Positions 23,456-35,770 of a stretch of DNA of 64,000 bases are shown piece by piece. This DNA is from Rusavskia elegans (Eukaryota; Ascomycota; Lecanoromycetes; Teloschistales; Teloschistaceae). Under the pieces are notes generated by a model. It was not told the DNA's origin, did no database searches, and saw nothing but the letters and a program-made list of their open reading frames with translations. Each line of letters opens with the position of its first letter. Within the stretch, counting starts at the first letter, position 1. The stretch is from assembly GCA_011316305.1 (NCBI GenBank), contig SAUG01000160.1:1-64000 (forward strand), given 5' to 3'. The position numbers were made by a program, and so were the translations under genes.

Positions 23456-24390
23456 TTAGTTAATTTGTTTTGGTTTTAGTATCCGGTAAACCAGTAATTC
23501 GATAAACAAATCAAATATTAATATTTCAATATTAAATATACGATATCAGAATTTATATTCTAGTTTAATTAATATAAATAACGGTTCTTTCCATAGAATT
23601 TCAATTCAAATTTGCTTAGTAATATAACGTATTCTTCTATTAATATATTAACTAACGTAGAAGTTTTTAATAAATAAATATACCTCGCAGTTATCGTTTT
23701 TTTTTTTTTTTTTATTAATAATATAAATCTAAAAATCTATATATATATATATATATTACCGTAACAGCTATAGCTATAAACTAAACTAAACGATAGTATC
23801 CAAGTCCGTAATAACAATATCTATCTATATAGTCGTCGATTATCTTATTATAGCTAGAATAATCTATTTCGACTTTAATTTAAATTTTCTTTTTACCGCC
23901 TTTAAAATATACTATTCGATTTTTCTACTTTTTCTTAATTTAATCGAATAGATAAAGCTTCCAGCTATAATAGCTAGCGTACTATCTATCGATTTCCTCG
24001 AAACTAAAAATTAAAAAGTATTTTAATAGGTTAGTAGAGCGTTTAGATACGAGTTATATAATAAATACAGCCGAGACGACGACTATAGCTAATTACTTCG
24101 TAGTATAGTAGATAGATATAGCGGAAATATTAAATATTTATAATTATTTATAACGTCGAAGATAAACTAGATAGTAGAGGATTCGTTATCGCGAATAAAA
24201 AAAGAAATAGTTAAATAGAAATAATTAACTACGCTATAAACCTTGCCTAACAAATATATCTTTAGCTGTAAAAAGTTTTTATACGTAAATATAACAATCG
24301 TTACCGTATTTAACGTTAATAGAACATTTATATATATATACAAAAATTTAGTATAACTTTAGATAAAAGTTTTTCAAAAGGGTTATATAT
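23456..24390 (-). mobile_element. R950 retroposon, near full-length copy 5
   Basis: Colinear with copy 1 from TAGTTAATTTGTTTTGG (tail side) to TTTTTCAAAAGGG at ~24385. Stops and TA enrichment throughout. No convincing TSD, perhaps because it landed in another R950 copy. Confidence 0.75.
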
Positions 24391-24673
24391 TTATATATAT
24401 TATTATAAATTCAATATAAATCTATATAGAAACTCTTTAGAAAGGATTTAATATATTTTAACTGATTTAATTTAATATCTAATCCGTCTTTTTTTAACAA
24501 AATAGTAAAAATATAGATAATAGAAAATTCGTATACTAAATACAATATAGAATATACTACGTAGGAAGTATTTTTTTCATAATTAAATTTCCGTATCTTT
24601 AATTCGAACGTAAAATAAAAAGAAAGAATTTATTTAGATCGTAGTTCGAGTTATAAGCTTCTGTATTAATACG
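24391..24673. other. AT-rich spacer, nothing recognised
   Basis: Moderately mutated sequence with some CA/TG. No ORF, TIR or LTR is visible. It may be older unique DNA into which the hAT at 24674 inserted. Confidence 0.4.
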
Positions 24674-24897
24674 TAGACTGGCCGTTTTATCGGATTTTAA
24701 ATCCGGATTCGTATTCCGAATTCGAGTTTCTAATCCAGGTTTATATTCTAGATTCGAATTTCTAATCCGAATTCGTATTTTAAATTTAAGTTTTTAATCT
24801 AAATAGATAACTACTAGATTTAAACTAGTAATTTAATCTTTTTAGATTCGTTTATCGCGGTTTAGCGAATCTTTAGCGAGTCTTCGCGGCCAGTCTA
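24674..24897. mobile_element. hAT MITE, 224 bp
   Basis: TAGACTGGCCGTTTTATCGG... to ...TTCGCGGCCAGTCTA; TSDs TTAATACG (24666-24673) and ATAATACG (24898-24905). Internal CGAGTTTCTAATCC-type direct repeats near 24715-24790. Same length as 25694-25917, in opposite orientation. Confidence 0.9.
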
Positions 24898-24905
24898 ATA
24901 ATACG

Positions 24906-25075
24906 TTATATTTTAATTATTAAAAAATTGATATTAATATCGAGTTTAAAATACTACGATTTATAGTATTTTCTATAGACAAAATATATTTAAATCTAGT
25001 ATTAATAATATATAGAATAATTGAATCTAATAATTATCATTAGATTCGTATATATTTTTATTATTTCTCGGAACG
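24906..25075. other. AT-rich spacer
   Basis: No feature recognised; lightly mutated, possibly original unique DNA between insertions. Confidence 0.35.
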
Positions 25076-25483
25076 GAATATAGAAATTTCCGATTCGAAT
25101 ATAATTTAAACGAATTTAGATTTAATTCGGATCGGATTATATAGATATCGATTCGATCAAAATCGAAACGGATTAGATTTAGATCGAAATTTAATAATAA
25201 TAGTAGTTTTTAGATCTAATTCTAGAAAATAGAATATAGACGTTAAAATAGTCTATAGAATAACTTTAGCTTTTTTAAATTTTAAAATACCAGAAAAGTC
25301 GATATAAATCAATTTAGCGCCTATACTAGCGTGGCTACTAATTGATTTATTATTTAAATAAAGTAACCCCGCTAAAACTCGTTAATATTCTAATCCGTTT
25401 ATAATCTAATCCGGAGATATTTTAATCCGATTCGAATCGAATTAGAAATTCTAAAATCCGATCCGATTTTATCCGTTCCGAGG
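25076..25483. mobile_element. candidate TIR element with CTCGGAACGGA ends
   Basis: Left CTCGGAACGGAATATA and right ATCCGTTCCGAGG form a 12 bp inverted repeat around ~408 bp with GATCGGAT-type subterminal repeats. The ends differ from the CAGACTGGCC hATs. No TSD could be fixed, so element status is tentative. Confidence 0.5.
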
Positions 25484-25678
25484 TTCAATTTTTGTAAATC
25501 TAGTTAAAGAATTTCGTTATAGTTTTTATTACGTAACTATATATTTTATTCTTTATATATAAAACTTTCAATTAGAAATATAATATTCTTTATCTCCAGA
25601 TTTTTCTAGCTATAAATTTTATTTGATAAAATAGTATCAATAACGAAATTTCTTTATATTTAAATAGAATTTCGAGTT

Positions 25679-26363
25679 CAGACTGGTCGTCGATAGACTG
25701 GCCGCGAAGACTCGTTAAAGATTCGCTAAACCGTGATAAACAAGTTTAATACGATTAAATTATTAGTTCGAATCTAGTAGTTATTTATTCGGATTAGAAA
25801 CTCGAACCCGGAATATAAACCCGAATTAAAAACTCGAATCCGGAATATAAACCCGGGTTAGAAACTCGAACCCGAAATACGAACTCGGGTTCGAAACCCG
25901 ATAAAACGGCTAATTTAACCGTCGAGCCGGGTTTCGAATCCGGATTAAAGGAACCGATTCGATTCGAGTCGATTCCGACTTTTCTAGATACCGAACCGAT
26001 AGATTTTCGGTTTTTAGTTTATAATCCGATCCGATATGAAAATATCGTTAAATTTATATAATTTTAAAAATATAGTAAAAAAGTTATACTAACTTAATAA
26101 ATTAATTAATAATAAAGTTACTACGTTAGTTAAAAGGATTCTAATTAGACTAAATATATTATCTATATATATTAACTTTAAATAATATAAGATTAGTAAA
26201 TAATTATATTTTTATACTATTAATAAAGATTTGACAACTTTCTATTAGATTTTTAGATTCGATTCGAAATCGACCGTTTAACGAGTCGAACCGGTTCGAT
26301 CTACTAAAAAATCGGATCGGATTATAGATACCGAATTAAACCCGTATCGAAATAGCCAATCTA
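25679..26363. mobile_element. hAT derivative carrying a second hAT inside
   Basis: Starts CAGACTGGTCGTCGA, keeping the ancestral C of CAGACTGGCC, and ends ...AATAGCCAATCTA. TSDs TTCGAGTT (25671-25678) and TTCGAATT (26364-26371). The inner MITE occupies 25694-25917. Confidence 0.88.
25694..25917. mobile_element. hAT MITE (224 bp) nested within another hAT
   Basis: TAGACTGGCCGCGAAG... to ...AACGGCTAATTTA; TSDs GTCGTCGA (25686-25693) and ACCGTCGA (25918-25925). It landed just 15 bp inside its host hAT. Three GAACCCGGAATATAAACCCG-like units near 25800-25860. Confidence 0.88.
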
Positions 26364-26371
26364 TTCGAATT

Positions 26372-26788
26372 TTTTTTAAATAAAAATCTTTAATCGTAGT
26401 AAATCTATAACTATTTTAGTAGTTCTATTTGATCTATTTAAAAGTAACTAAAAATAAAATAGAAATAAAACTAATTATTTGTTTTAAAATCGTAAATATT
26501 ATGATATTTAATTTAGGATCGATAAACCTGTTTCTAATAAACTAATATATTATTTAATCAAAAGTAACTGTAATATAAATATAAAAAATATTAGTAAAGA
26601 TATTATAAAATGGAAAATTTACTTTGAAATAACGATGTTATAGTATTTATTTATTAGCGAGATTATTTTTTTGATTTAAATATTTTAAACTAGTGAATAC
26701 GATAAAGTTAAAAATTTTTAAATCGATTTAACGACTTGTTTACAGCTTGCTTTTATCTATAAATTTAACGAACGCTTATATAAATATT
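26372..26788. other. lightly mutated AT-rich DNA, no gene recognised
   Basis: TG/CA are retained in places (TTACAGCTTGC, AAATGGAAAATTTAC). No ORF over 50 codons, no TIR. Probably older unique sequence between hATs. Confidence 0.4.
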
Positions 26789-27632
26789 TAAACTGGCCGT
26801 CGGATCGGATTTCGAACCCGGATTAACTAATCCGACCCGGTCGAATTTTAAACCCGAATAAACTAATCCGATCCGACCCGTTAAAACGAGATCTTAGCGC
26901 TAAACCCTAGTATAAAAGTATAATTCTAGTATAAAAATTATATCGATTTATTTAAAAAAAATTCTAATTAATTAACTACGCTAGCTAGAAAGGTACTAGT
27001 AAATATAAATATTCTAGTTTACTATATTATCTATAATATATAGTTAATTTTATATACGATTAATTATTCGGATTTTTAATTTTAATCTTTTACGATTTTA
27101 ACGTTAGAGGCGCTAAACCGATTAGATTACGTAATTATTTAGTATTTAAGTATTTTACCGAGAACTCGAATTAAGAATTCTCGAAAGAGCTAGATCTAGA
27201 CTAAAACTTAGAGGGAAACTGTAATCTATTTAACTTTAATTAACTTAATTTACTTTAATCGATCGGGCTAGACCGAGACGAACTATTAAATAATCCTTCT
27301 ATATAAAGACTCTATATAAATATCGATTTAGTTAATAGAAATAACTTAAATATTAGATTAGCCTTCGAGGGATTCGAACCTTCGATCCGTCGGATTAACT
27401 CCGTTAACTCCGAAAAGCGCTGGATCCGCCGGGCTTCCAGGTTACGTAGTATTGCTACTGCGCCACCCAGGCCAATATAGAGTTAATATATTAATATTTA
27501 TAAGATAATACTATATATAGAAAGTTTAACGGATACCCGGATTCGACTCGAGTTCGATCCGGATTCGACTCGCTAAAAAATCGAGTCGGATTATAGAATT
27601 CGATAGAAACTCGACCCGAAGTAGTCAGTCTA
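26789..27632. mobile_element. hAT derivative containing SINE S3
   Basis: TAAACTGGCCGTCGGATCGG... to ...AAGTAGTCAGTCTA with exact TSD TAAATATT (26781-26788 and 27633-27640). Without the SINE it is about 420 bp. GGATCGGATT/AATCCGACC repeats at both ends. Confidence 0.92.
27051..27473 (-). mobile_element. tRNA-derived SINE, best-preserved copy S3
   Basis: Minus strand. The head (right side) reads GGCCTGGGTGGCGCAGTAGC, an A-box-like TGGCGCAGTAG, then GCCCGGCGGATCCAGCGC and a B box GGTTCGAATCCCTCGAAGGC. It keeps CA/TG. The ~300 bp body ends in a (TA)n tail on the left. AATATA-GTTAAT-type flanks (about 27037-27050 and 27474-27487) differ at one position and are the probable TSD. A long variable region between the anticodon side and T arm would suit a Ser/Leu-type tRNA ancestor, but this is uncertain. 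Confidence 0.9.
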
Positions 27633-27683
27633 TAAATATTTATAGCTATAAAGTCGATTTTCGAAAATATAAAATATAATATA

Positions 27684-28493
27684 TTGCGGATTTAAATGCT
27701 ATCGTCTGGTTTAATTTACAGTTGTGGCTGTTACGAGAATATATACGTACGTAAAGGGTTTTAGTAAATCGTAGTATTTACGAGGGATATTGCAGAGCTC
27801 GTATTACTGGTAAAAGTAGGAAAAGAAACGATAATTGCGAGGTATACTTATCTATAAAGATTCTACGTTAAATTATCTATACAAAAATACTTTATATTAT
27901 TAAATAAATTTAAATTAAAATATTATAAAAAGAATCGGTATTTATATTAACTAAACTAGAATATAAACTCCGCTATCGTATTGTAACGTCCCTGTATATC
28001 AGAGAGCGTTACGTTCGAACCTAGCTACAACCGTGGACGTAGTTCGAGCTATTAAATAGTAAAGGAATTCTAGTATAGGTTATCGCGACTAATCTTATAT
28101 AGCCGTAAAGATACGGTTATAATATTATAAGGTATTTCTATTACGGAAGCAATTAAAAAGAGATTAACTTAAAGGTATTTAATAATTATATTAACGACTA
28201 ACGAGAAAAGCTATTTAATAGAAATAAAGAAGCGATATATATAGTAAAAGTAGCCGATAGTACTAATAGGTAGCTATCCGCTAAAAGACCCTATTATAAA
28301 AGTCGGCTATAGCGGCTATAGACGGCTATAGATAATTAGCTTCGTTTAGTCGGCTAATTTTTCAGAGTATTTCTATAGAGTCGTAAACGTAACACGTATA
28401 TTGAATATTGATATACTAACGTCTGATTTATTTACCGAATCATTGGTTTACCGAATATTAAAACCAAAATAAAAAAACTAAACAAAAAAAAAG
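27684..28493 (+). mobile_element. R950 retroposon, 5'-truncated copy 6, split by a solo LTR
   Basis: A-rich tail AAAACCAAAATAAAAAAACT... at 28460-28493; flanking ATATAATATA at 27674-27683 and 28494-28503. The 5' part starts within the element (TTGCGGATTTAAATGC). The solo LTR 27982-28394 sits inside. Less mutated at its left end (ACAGTTGTGGCTGTTACG). Confidence 0.82.
27982..28394 (-). mobile_element. solo LTR of the gag/pol LTR family (413 bp)
   Basis: TGTAACGTCCCTG... to ...GACGTAACA with exact TSD CGTAT (27977-27981 and 28395-28399). No internal region. Retains CATs of the ancestral sequence (CTACAACCGTGGACG), so it gives a good view of LTR termini TG...CA. Confidence 0.95.
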
Positions 28494-28503
28494 ATATAAT
28501 ATA

Positions 28504-29206
28504 ATTTAAAAGATCTAGATCTATAGGTCGTTAGACTCTATATAATCTAATAGACGAAAGTTTATTCTAGTAAAATAATCGATTTAATTCGAAAATTTTA
28601 GTCTAGAAAAGGCTAGCGTGGATCTAATATAAGATATAAGCTACCTAAAAAAATTTTATTAACGCCGATAACTATATTTTAAAAAATCTTAATTTAAAAT
28701 TTATTTTAAATTAAATTTTAGAAAATTTATTAGATTTAAACGAATTTATATCGATTTTAAATATTTATAGCTACTTTCGTTTAAAACTACGTCGATAAAG
28801 TTATAAAGTCGAAATCGAAATCGTTAATATTAACTTTTTTTCTAATTTTATTTTACGAAAATTTAATTAATTAATATTAGAATTTTCTAATACTAAAATC
28901 TATATTTGAAAATCGAAAATAAAAAACGTATTAAAACAGTAGAAATTTTATTACTTAATAATTAACTATATATTATAATAATAATATATTATTCTATATT
29001 TAAACTTTTAATATTTTTTTTTTTCGAGATTAACTTTTTACAAAATTTTTTTAAATTGATAGTTGTTAGAACTTGGATCTTTTTCTACTGATCAAATTTA
29101 TTTAATTTGGAGTATTGGAGATTTTAGCGCGCCAGCGTTACAGCGAGGCCGCTAAAATTATACGGAAAATATTTCGAATCTAAAAAACTAGTATATCTGA
29201 TATAAT
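28504..29206 (+). other. AT-rich region with coding-like stretch, unidentified
   Basis: From ~28660 to 28960 the plus strand can be read with few stops (e.g. NLLDLNEFISILNIYSYFRLKLRR), but no family is recognised and no start exists. An inverted repeat ATTTTAGCG...CGCTAAAAT lies at 29124-29162 around a CG-rich centre. It ends with the TSD GATATAAT (29199-29206) of the big hAT. It may be part of the same pre-insertion locus as the MULE relic. Confidence 0.35.
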
Positions 29207-30259
29207 TAAACTGGCCGGTTCGGATCGGATTTCCGTCGAACTATTAGATATCCGACTCGATTTTAGTAATCCGATCTAGGTTCGACCTACTAAACGATCG
29301 GATCGGATTATAGATTCTAATTCGATTTTTAGATTAAATTATAGATTTTAATCCGAAAATCCGATTTAAAAATTTAATCCGAAAATCCGATTTAAAAATT
29401 TAATCCGATCCGATTTATAATTATATTCGATAGTTAAATGTAAAACTAATTATAGATAATATAAAATAGTAATATATTTATATCGTCTCTATACGTCAAA
29501 GAACGTTACGTTCGAGCCTGTAACGTCCCTATATATTAGAAGGCGTTGCGCTCGAGCCTAGCTATAGCCGTAGACGTAGTCCGAGCTACTAAATAGTAAG
29601 GAAGTTCTAGCGTAGGTTATCGTAACTAATCCTATATAGCCGTAGAAATACGGTTATAATATTATAAAGTATTTTTATTATAAAGTAATTAAGAAGAAAA
29701 TAATAGAAACGTATTTAAAAATTATATTAATAACTAATAAAAGAAACTATCTATAGGAATAATAAGCGATATATATAGTAAAAGTAGTTATAAAGGCCGA
29801 TAGATAGCTATTCGCTAAAAATCCCGTCTAGAAAAGCGACTATATCGGCTATAGGCAGCTATAGATAATTAGGCTCGTTTACTTAACTAATTCTTCTATA
29901 GAATCTCTATAGAATCGCGGATATAATATAGTCCCTTTTATATTACTTTTTACCTAGTATATAATCTTTCTACTAGATAAAAAGAATATATTTCCTTTTT
30001 TTTCTTTTTTTTACTATTCTATCTTTTAATATCTTTACTATATATTTTTAACGAGGAAATCGTTTAAAATCTTTCTATTATATTTAGTTAAAAGGAATTA
30101 TAATATCTTTTCCTTATTTTCTATATATCCGTAATTTTTTAAAAGAATATAAAATCGAGGTTAGTAGTAATATTTATAATAAATATACTCGGGTTTAGAA
30201 ATTATATAATTTTCTAATATCTAATACTATCTATATATTAATTCTTTATTTCTTTTATT

Positions 30260-30700
30260 TTACTAACTTTTATAGGAAAGCGTTTTAAAGATAAAAAAAA
30301 TAAACTCCGTTTTAATATTACTAGTATTTTTAATAAATATTCCGAAGCTTATTATTATATTAAATCTTTTTTTAATTCCGAAAAAGAAATTTATAATAAA
30401 TATTTAGCCTAAAAATCGGATCTCCGCCGGCTTTTTAATAAATAAAAATATTTTATTATTTATTATCGCGCTTTAGATAAATATAAAAGTAATTTTATTA
30501 TTTAGAAATAATACGTATTATTTCGGTTTAATAAATTTAATAATCCGGTCGTATTTTATTTTTCTATTAGTTTTATACTAGCTATATAAAAGGCTTCTAT
30601 TAAATTAATACCTAGTTTTAATTCGGATAATCTAGATTAATTTTTAAGAGATTTTAATTTTTTTTAACCTATAAAAAGTATAGATATTTAAAAAAAATCT
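30260..30700 (+). pseudogene. conserved reading frame opposite to gag, unknown protein
   Basis: In this minus-strand element the plus strand reads about 140 codons without a frameshift: KLRFNITSIFNKYSEAYYYI, FFNSEKEIYNKYLA.KSDLRR, YFIIYYRALDKYKSNFII, FNKFNNPVVFYFSISFILA. Stops occur only where Gln or Trp codons would have been mutated. Equivalent segments at 33590, 39560, 43290 and 54800 give the same frame with conservative changes (E/K, D/N, I/V, R/K). The residue mix is that of a real soluble protein, rich in K, D, E and Y. No family is recognised. Antisense ORFs near the 3' LTR are known from some plant and fungal LTR elements. A chance frame cannot be excluded without codon-level tests. 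Confidence 0.5.
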
Positions 30701-32450
30701 AGTTAAAAGTTTCTTTATTTTTACTTTTATAACTGGTTTATATATCTATATTATAAGATATTTTCAGTTCCTCTAATAGCTTTACTAAATTTTATTTTTT
30801 AGTAACTATTTCGTCCTATAATAACAAGGACGGATATTAATCGAATTCTTTATTTCTAGATTATATATTAAATACCGGGTCCGGTATTTTTTTATCCTAG
30901 TCTATTTAGTTTAGTTTATAGTATTCGATTTTATCTATAGCTTTAATTATACCCTAGTATATTTTCTTAATATAGTTTATTTAAAGCTATTAAATTATTT
31001 TTCTATTTTTATTATATTTTTTAGTAAGTTATTAAAGGAGATTATAATATTTTTTCTAAATCTTTATATTCTAAATTTCTCCGCCTTTTTTAAAGCTTTT
31101 ATCTAATTCTATAATATTATTATAATTTATTATTAAAACGATATCTATTTCTTTATATAAAAGGTTTTTATAAACTAGTAAATATATTATTTATAGTTTA
31201 ATTTTTTTATCTATAGTACTTTTTTCTATTAGTTTTCTAGAAATTAATTCTTTCTATTTATTTTCTAAGATAATATAATTCTTCTAATTTTTAATAATAG
31301 TAAAACTTATTATTCCGATTAATCTATTTTTTATCTTAATTTTAATATTAAGGATTTTATTATCCTTTATTATTTATTTATAGAGATATCCTTTAATTTT
31401 ATTATAGAATCCTTTTATAATTTTATTATCTTCCTTTCTATTTATAAGAGCTATTATTTATTAATTTCCGATTTTAATTTTAAGCGCTACTATAAGAGGT
31501 TTTTCAGTTTTATATAATTTAAAATCGATTATTAGTTTTATTTTTTATATTTTTCTTAGTTCTTTAAAATAATATCCTATCTCTACCTTATCTAATAGAT
31601 AGATAGGGTAAATATTATTATAGTAGACTAACCAGCTTTTTACTATATATTTATAGAGTAATTCCTCTATTATTTTAAAAAAGTATTTAATTACTTTAGT
31701 AGCCTCTTTAATTAGGTAATTCTTTTTAAAGTATCCTATTTTTCTATATAAGTAATAAGCTTTAGTTTTTAATCCTTTAGTTTTAGTAGTATCGAATTCT
31801 ATTAGGTTTCTTTTAGACTTTTTTTTAGCGGATCCTATTTTACTAAACGCCTATTTATCTAAATATATTTTATATTATTTAATATCGATTTTTATTATAA
31901 ATTTAATAAAATCTACTAACGAATCTAGTTTTTCGATTATTATTATAGCTTTTTTAATTTTTATTTAGAATTCTTTATAGAAGTAGGCTTTTAGAACTAA
32001 ATCCTTCTAGTCTATCTTATAAACTAATATTCTAAACTAAATAATATAGGTAACTACTAACTTATCTTATTTTAAAACTATTAATTTTCTTTCTATTATT
32101 TTTATTTTATTATTATTTCCGAAGGCTTCCTTTATAGCTATAATAAAATTACTAAAGGTATAGAAGATCTATAATATTTTATTTTTTTTCTATCCTTCTA
32201 AGTTATCGAGATAATTTTCTATTCGAAGCTATATCTAATTAAGAATAGCTTCTCCTAGATATAATATTATAAATAAAACCTTAACTACTTTATTCGGAAA
32301 CTGGTTTATATATAATATAAAATAGATATTTATTTAAATAAACTATAGTTTTAAGGATCCTTTATTTCTTTTATAGATATTTAGTATTACTACTTTAATA
32401 GTATCGCGTTAATTTATAGGTCGGGATAATAAGACTAATATAGTAAGTTA
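30700..32450 (-). pseudogene. Gag relic of the 29519-32866 element
   Basis: Minus-strand equivalent of the Gag at 5000-6660: the same blocks in reverse order, with CA/TG lost. Runs from just inside the 5' LTR (32456) to about 30700. No pol domains are present anywhere in the 2.5 kb interior. Confidence 0.7.
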
Positions 32451-33584
32451 TTAAAATATAACGTCGCTATATATTAGAGGATATTATATTTAAGCCTAGC
32501 TATAGCCGTAGACGTAGTCCAAGCTATTAAATAGTAAGGGAACTCTTATATAGATTATTATAACTAATCCTATATAGCTATAGAAGTACGGTTACGATAT
32601 TACGAGGTATTTTTATTATAAAGTAATTAAAAAGAGAATAGTAGAGATATATTTAATAATTATATTAACGACTAATAAAAGAAACTATCTATAGGAGTAA
32701 TAAGCGATATATATAGTAAAAGTAGCTATAAAGGCCGACAGGTAGCTATCCGCTAAAAGTCCTATCTAAAAGGGTAGCTATATCGGCTATAGGCGGCTAT
32801 AGATAATTAGGCTCGCTTACCTAACTAATCCCTCTATAGAACCTCTATAGAGTCGCGGACGTAACAGAGTCTAGCTATAGCCGTAGGCGTAGTCCGAGCT
32901 ACTAAATAGTAAAGGAGTCCTAGTATAGATTATCGCGTCTAATTTTATATAGCTATAAAGGTATTATCGTAATATTATAAATTATTTTTATTATAGAGGT
33001 AATTAAGAAAAGAGTATATAAGGATATTTAATAATTATATTAATAACTAACGAGAGAAGCTATTTAATAGGAATAAAAAAATAATATATATAATAAAGAT
33101 AGCCGATAGTATCGATAGATAGCCGTCCTACTAAGATCCTATTAAAAGAATCGGCTATAACAGCTATAGACGGCTATAGATAATTAGTTTCGTTTAGCTA
33201 GCTAATTTCCTAGAGTATTTCTATAGAATTATAGATATAATATAGCCCTTTCTATATCGCTTTTTATCTAATTCTTTTATATATAGAGTTTATAAGGCTT
33301 TATTTCCTCCTTTTTCTATTTTCTTCCTTTAATTTTTTTATTATATATTCTCGAAAAAGTAATTAGTTCAAGTCTTTCTATCGAATTTAGTCGAGGGATA
33401 TTATTATATTTTTTCCTTATAGCTTCTACGCCTATAATCCTTTAAAAAAATATAAAATTAAAGTAGGTAGTAATATTTATAGCGAGTATACTCGTATTTA
33501 GAAGCCCTATAATCTTTTATTATCTAATACTATCTATAAAACCGCTATTTTCTAGTTATTCTCTAATTATTAATTATCTATATA

Positions 33585-34015
33585 GAAATATTTTAAAAAT
33601 AAGAAAAAATAACCTCCGGTCTAATATTAGAAATATTTTTAACGAATATACTAAAATATAACGCTATATTAAATCTTTTTTTAATTTTAAAAAGAAAATT
33701 TATAATAAACGCCTTATTTAGAAATTAGATCTCTATCGGCTTTTTAGAAAGTAAAAGTATTTTATTACTTATTATCGCGCTTTAGATAAATATAAAAGTA
33801 ATTTTATTATTTAGAAGCAGTACGTATTATCAGGTTTTAATAAATATAATAATCTAGTTATATTCTACTCTTCTATAGATTTTATACTAGCTATATAAAA
33901 AGTATTTATTAAATCTGTTCCGGATTTCGATTTAGTTAATTTAGATTAGTTTCTAAAGGATTTTAGCTCCTTTTAACTTTTAGATTTTAGAAGCGTATAA
34001 AAGAATATCTAGTTA
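33585..34015 (+). pseudogene. conserved opposite-strand frame, second copy
   Basis: Reads SNIRNIFNEYTKI, KKIYNKRLI, YFITYYRALDKYKSNFII, FNKYNNLVIFYSSIDFILA, VPDFDLVNLD, colinear with 30260-30700 without indels but divergent, which supports selection on this frame before RIP. Confidence 0.45.
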
Positions 34016-34019
34016 AAGA

Positions 34020-35770
34020 TTCCTTTACTATATATCTATCTATTCTAATCTTAGATATTAATATTATAAGTTATATTAGAGTTTTTAGAAACTTCTACTA
34101 ATTTTTATTTTTTAGCGATTATTTTATTCTAAAAGAATATAGTTAGAGACTATTAGTTCTTTAATTATATACTAAATATAGAATCCGGTATATTATTATT
34201 AAGATATTTTTCTAGTTCGGGTATAGGACTATAGTTAATATTTTCTATTTTTTTAATAATACTTCGATAGATTTTTATAACGTCTTCTATCTATAGTTTT
34301 TAAATTAGCTCTTATTTTAAATTTATATTTAAAAGCTAATTATATTAATAGGTAGTAGTATTCCTTCTAGATTTTTATTTTCTAGACTTCGTTTCCTTAT
34401 TTAAAGAGGGTATTAATTTTCTTAATTTATTTATAATTTATATCTAATCCGATATCTAATTCTTTATTTAAAAGATTTTTATATATAAAAAAATATATTA
34501 TTTATAGTTCTATTTTTTTTCTAACCGTACTTTTATATATTAGTATTTTTAATATCGATTCTTTCTATTCTTTTCCTAGAATAATATATTATCAAGGGCT
34601 TTTAATTACTATAAAGTTAAAAACTCTAATAAATCTATTTTTTATTTTAACTTCGACGTTTATAATCCTATTATTTTATTAAAGGTATTTTTAAATATAT
34701 CCTTTAATTTTATCGTATAATCTTTTTATAATTTTATTTTCTTCCTTTCTATTTACGAAAGCTATTATTTTATAACTTTTAATCTTAATTTTAAGAGCTA
34801 CTATAAAGGAATTTTCTATTTTATATAATTTAAATTCTACTATCGGTTTTTTCTCTAATCTTTTAGGTTCTATAGAATATTATCCTAATTTCTTTTTATC
34901 TAATAGATAGATAGGGTATTTATTATTATAGTAGACTGTCTAATTTTTAGTTATATATTTTCTAGTTTTTTCTTTTATAAATTTTCCGTTATTTTAAACT
35001 ACTAATTAGTTACTTCTATTATTTCTTTAGTTAGATAATTTTTTTTAAAGTATCCTATATTTTTTATATAAATAATAAATTTTAGTTCGCGATCTTTTAA
35101 TTTCGGTAATATCGAACTCTATTAGATTTCCTTTAGATTTTCTTTTAGCGTATCCTATTTTACTAAACGCCTATTTATTAATATATTATTTATACTATCT
35201 AGTATCGATTTTTATTACTAATTTAATTAGATCTGCTAGTAAATCGGATTTTTTAATTATTATTATAATTTTCTTAATTCTATTATTAAATCTTTTAAAA
35301 AAGGAAGCTTTTAGAACTAAATCCTTTTAGTCTATTTTATAAGCTAATATCTTAAACTAAATAATATAGATAGTTACCGACTTCTACTATTTTAGAACTA
35401 TTAGTCTTTTTACTATTATTCTATTTTTACTATTACCTCCGAAAGCTTCTTTAATAGCTATAATTAAATTACTAAAATAATAAAATATCTAAAATATTTC
35501 TCTTTTTTTTAGCTTTCGAGGTTATAGAGATAGGCTTCTATATAGAGCTAGATCTAATTAAAGGCTATCCTTCGTAAATAGATTATTATAAATAGAACTT
35601 TAACTAATTTATTCGGAAACTAGTTTATATATAATATAATATAAATATTTATCTAAATAAAGTAGGATTTTAAAGATTTTCTATCTTCTTTATAAACGTT
35701 TAGCGTTACTATTTTAATAGTATCGCTTCGCTCTATAGGATAGAATAACGAGACTAATATAGTAAATTAT
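34020..35770 (-). pseudogene. Gag relic of the 29479-36186 element
   Basis: Colinear with 30700-32450 on the minus strand; heavily mutated, no pol. Confidence 0.65.

Larger units (their letters stand above)
29519..32866 (-). mobile_element. full-length gag-type LTR element nested in an LTR
   Basis: LTRs 29519-29928 and 32457-32866, each 410 bp; TSD GAGCC (29514-29518) and GAGTC (32867-32871), a C/T difference. Internal region 2.53 kb: gag on the minus strand (right part) and a conserved plus-strand frame in the left part. Confidence 0.93.
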
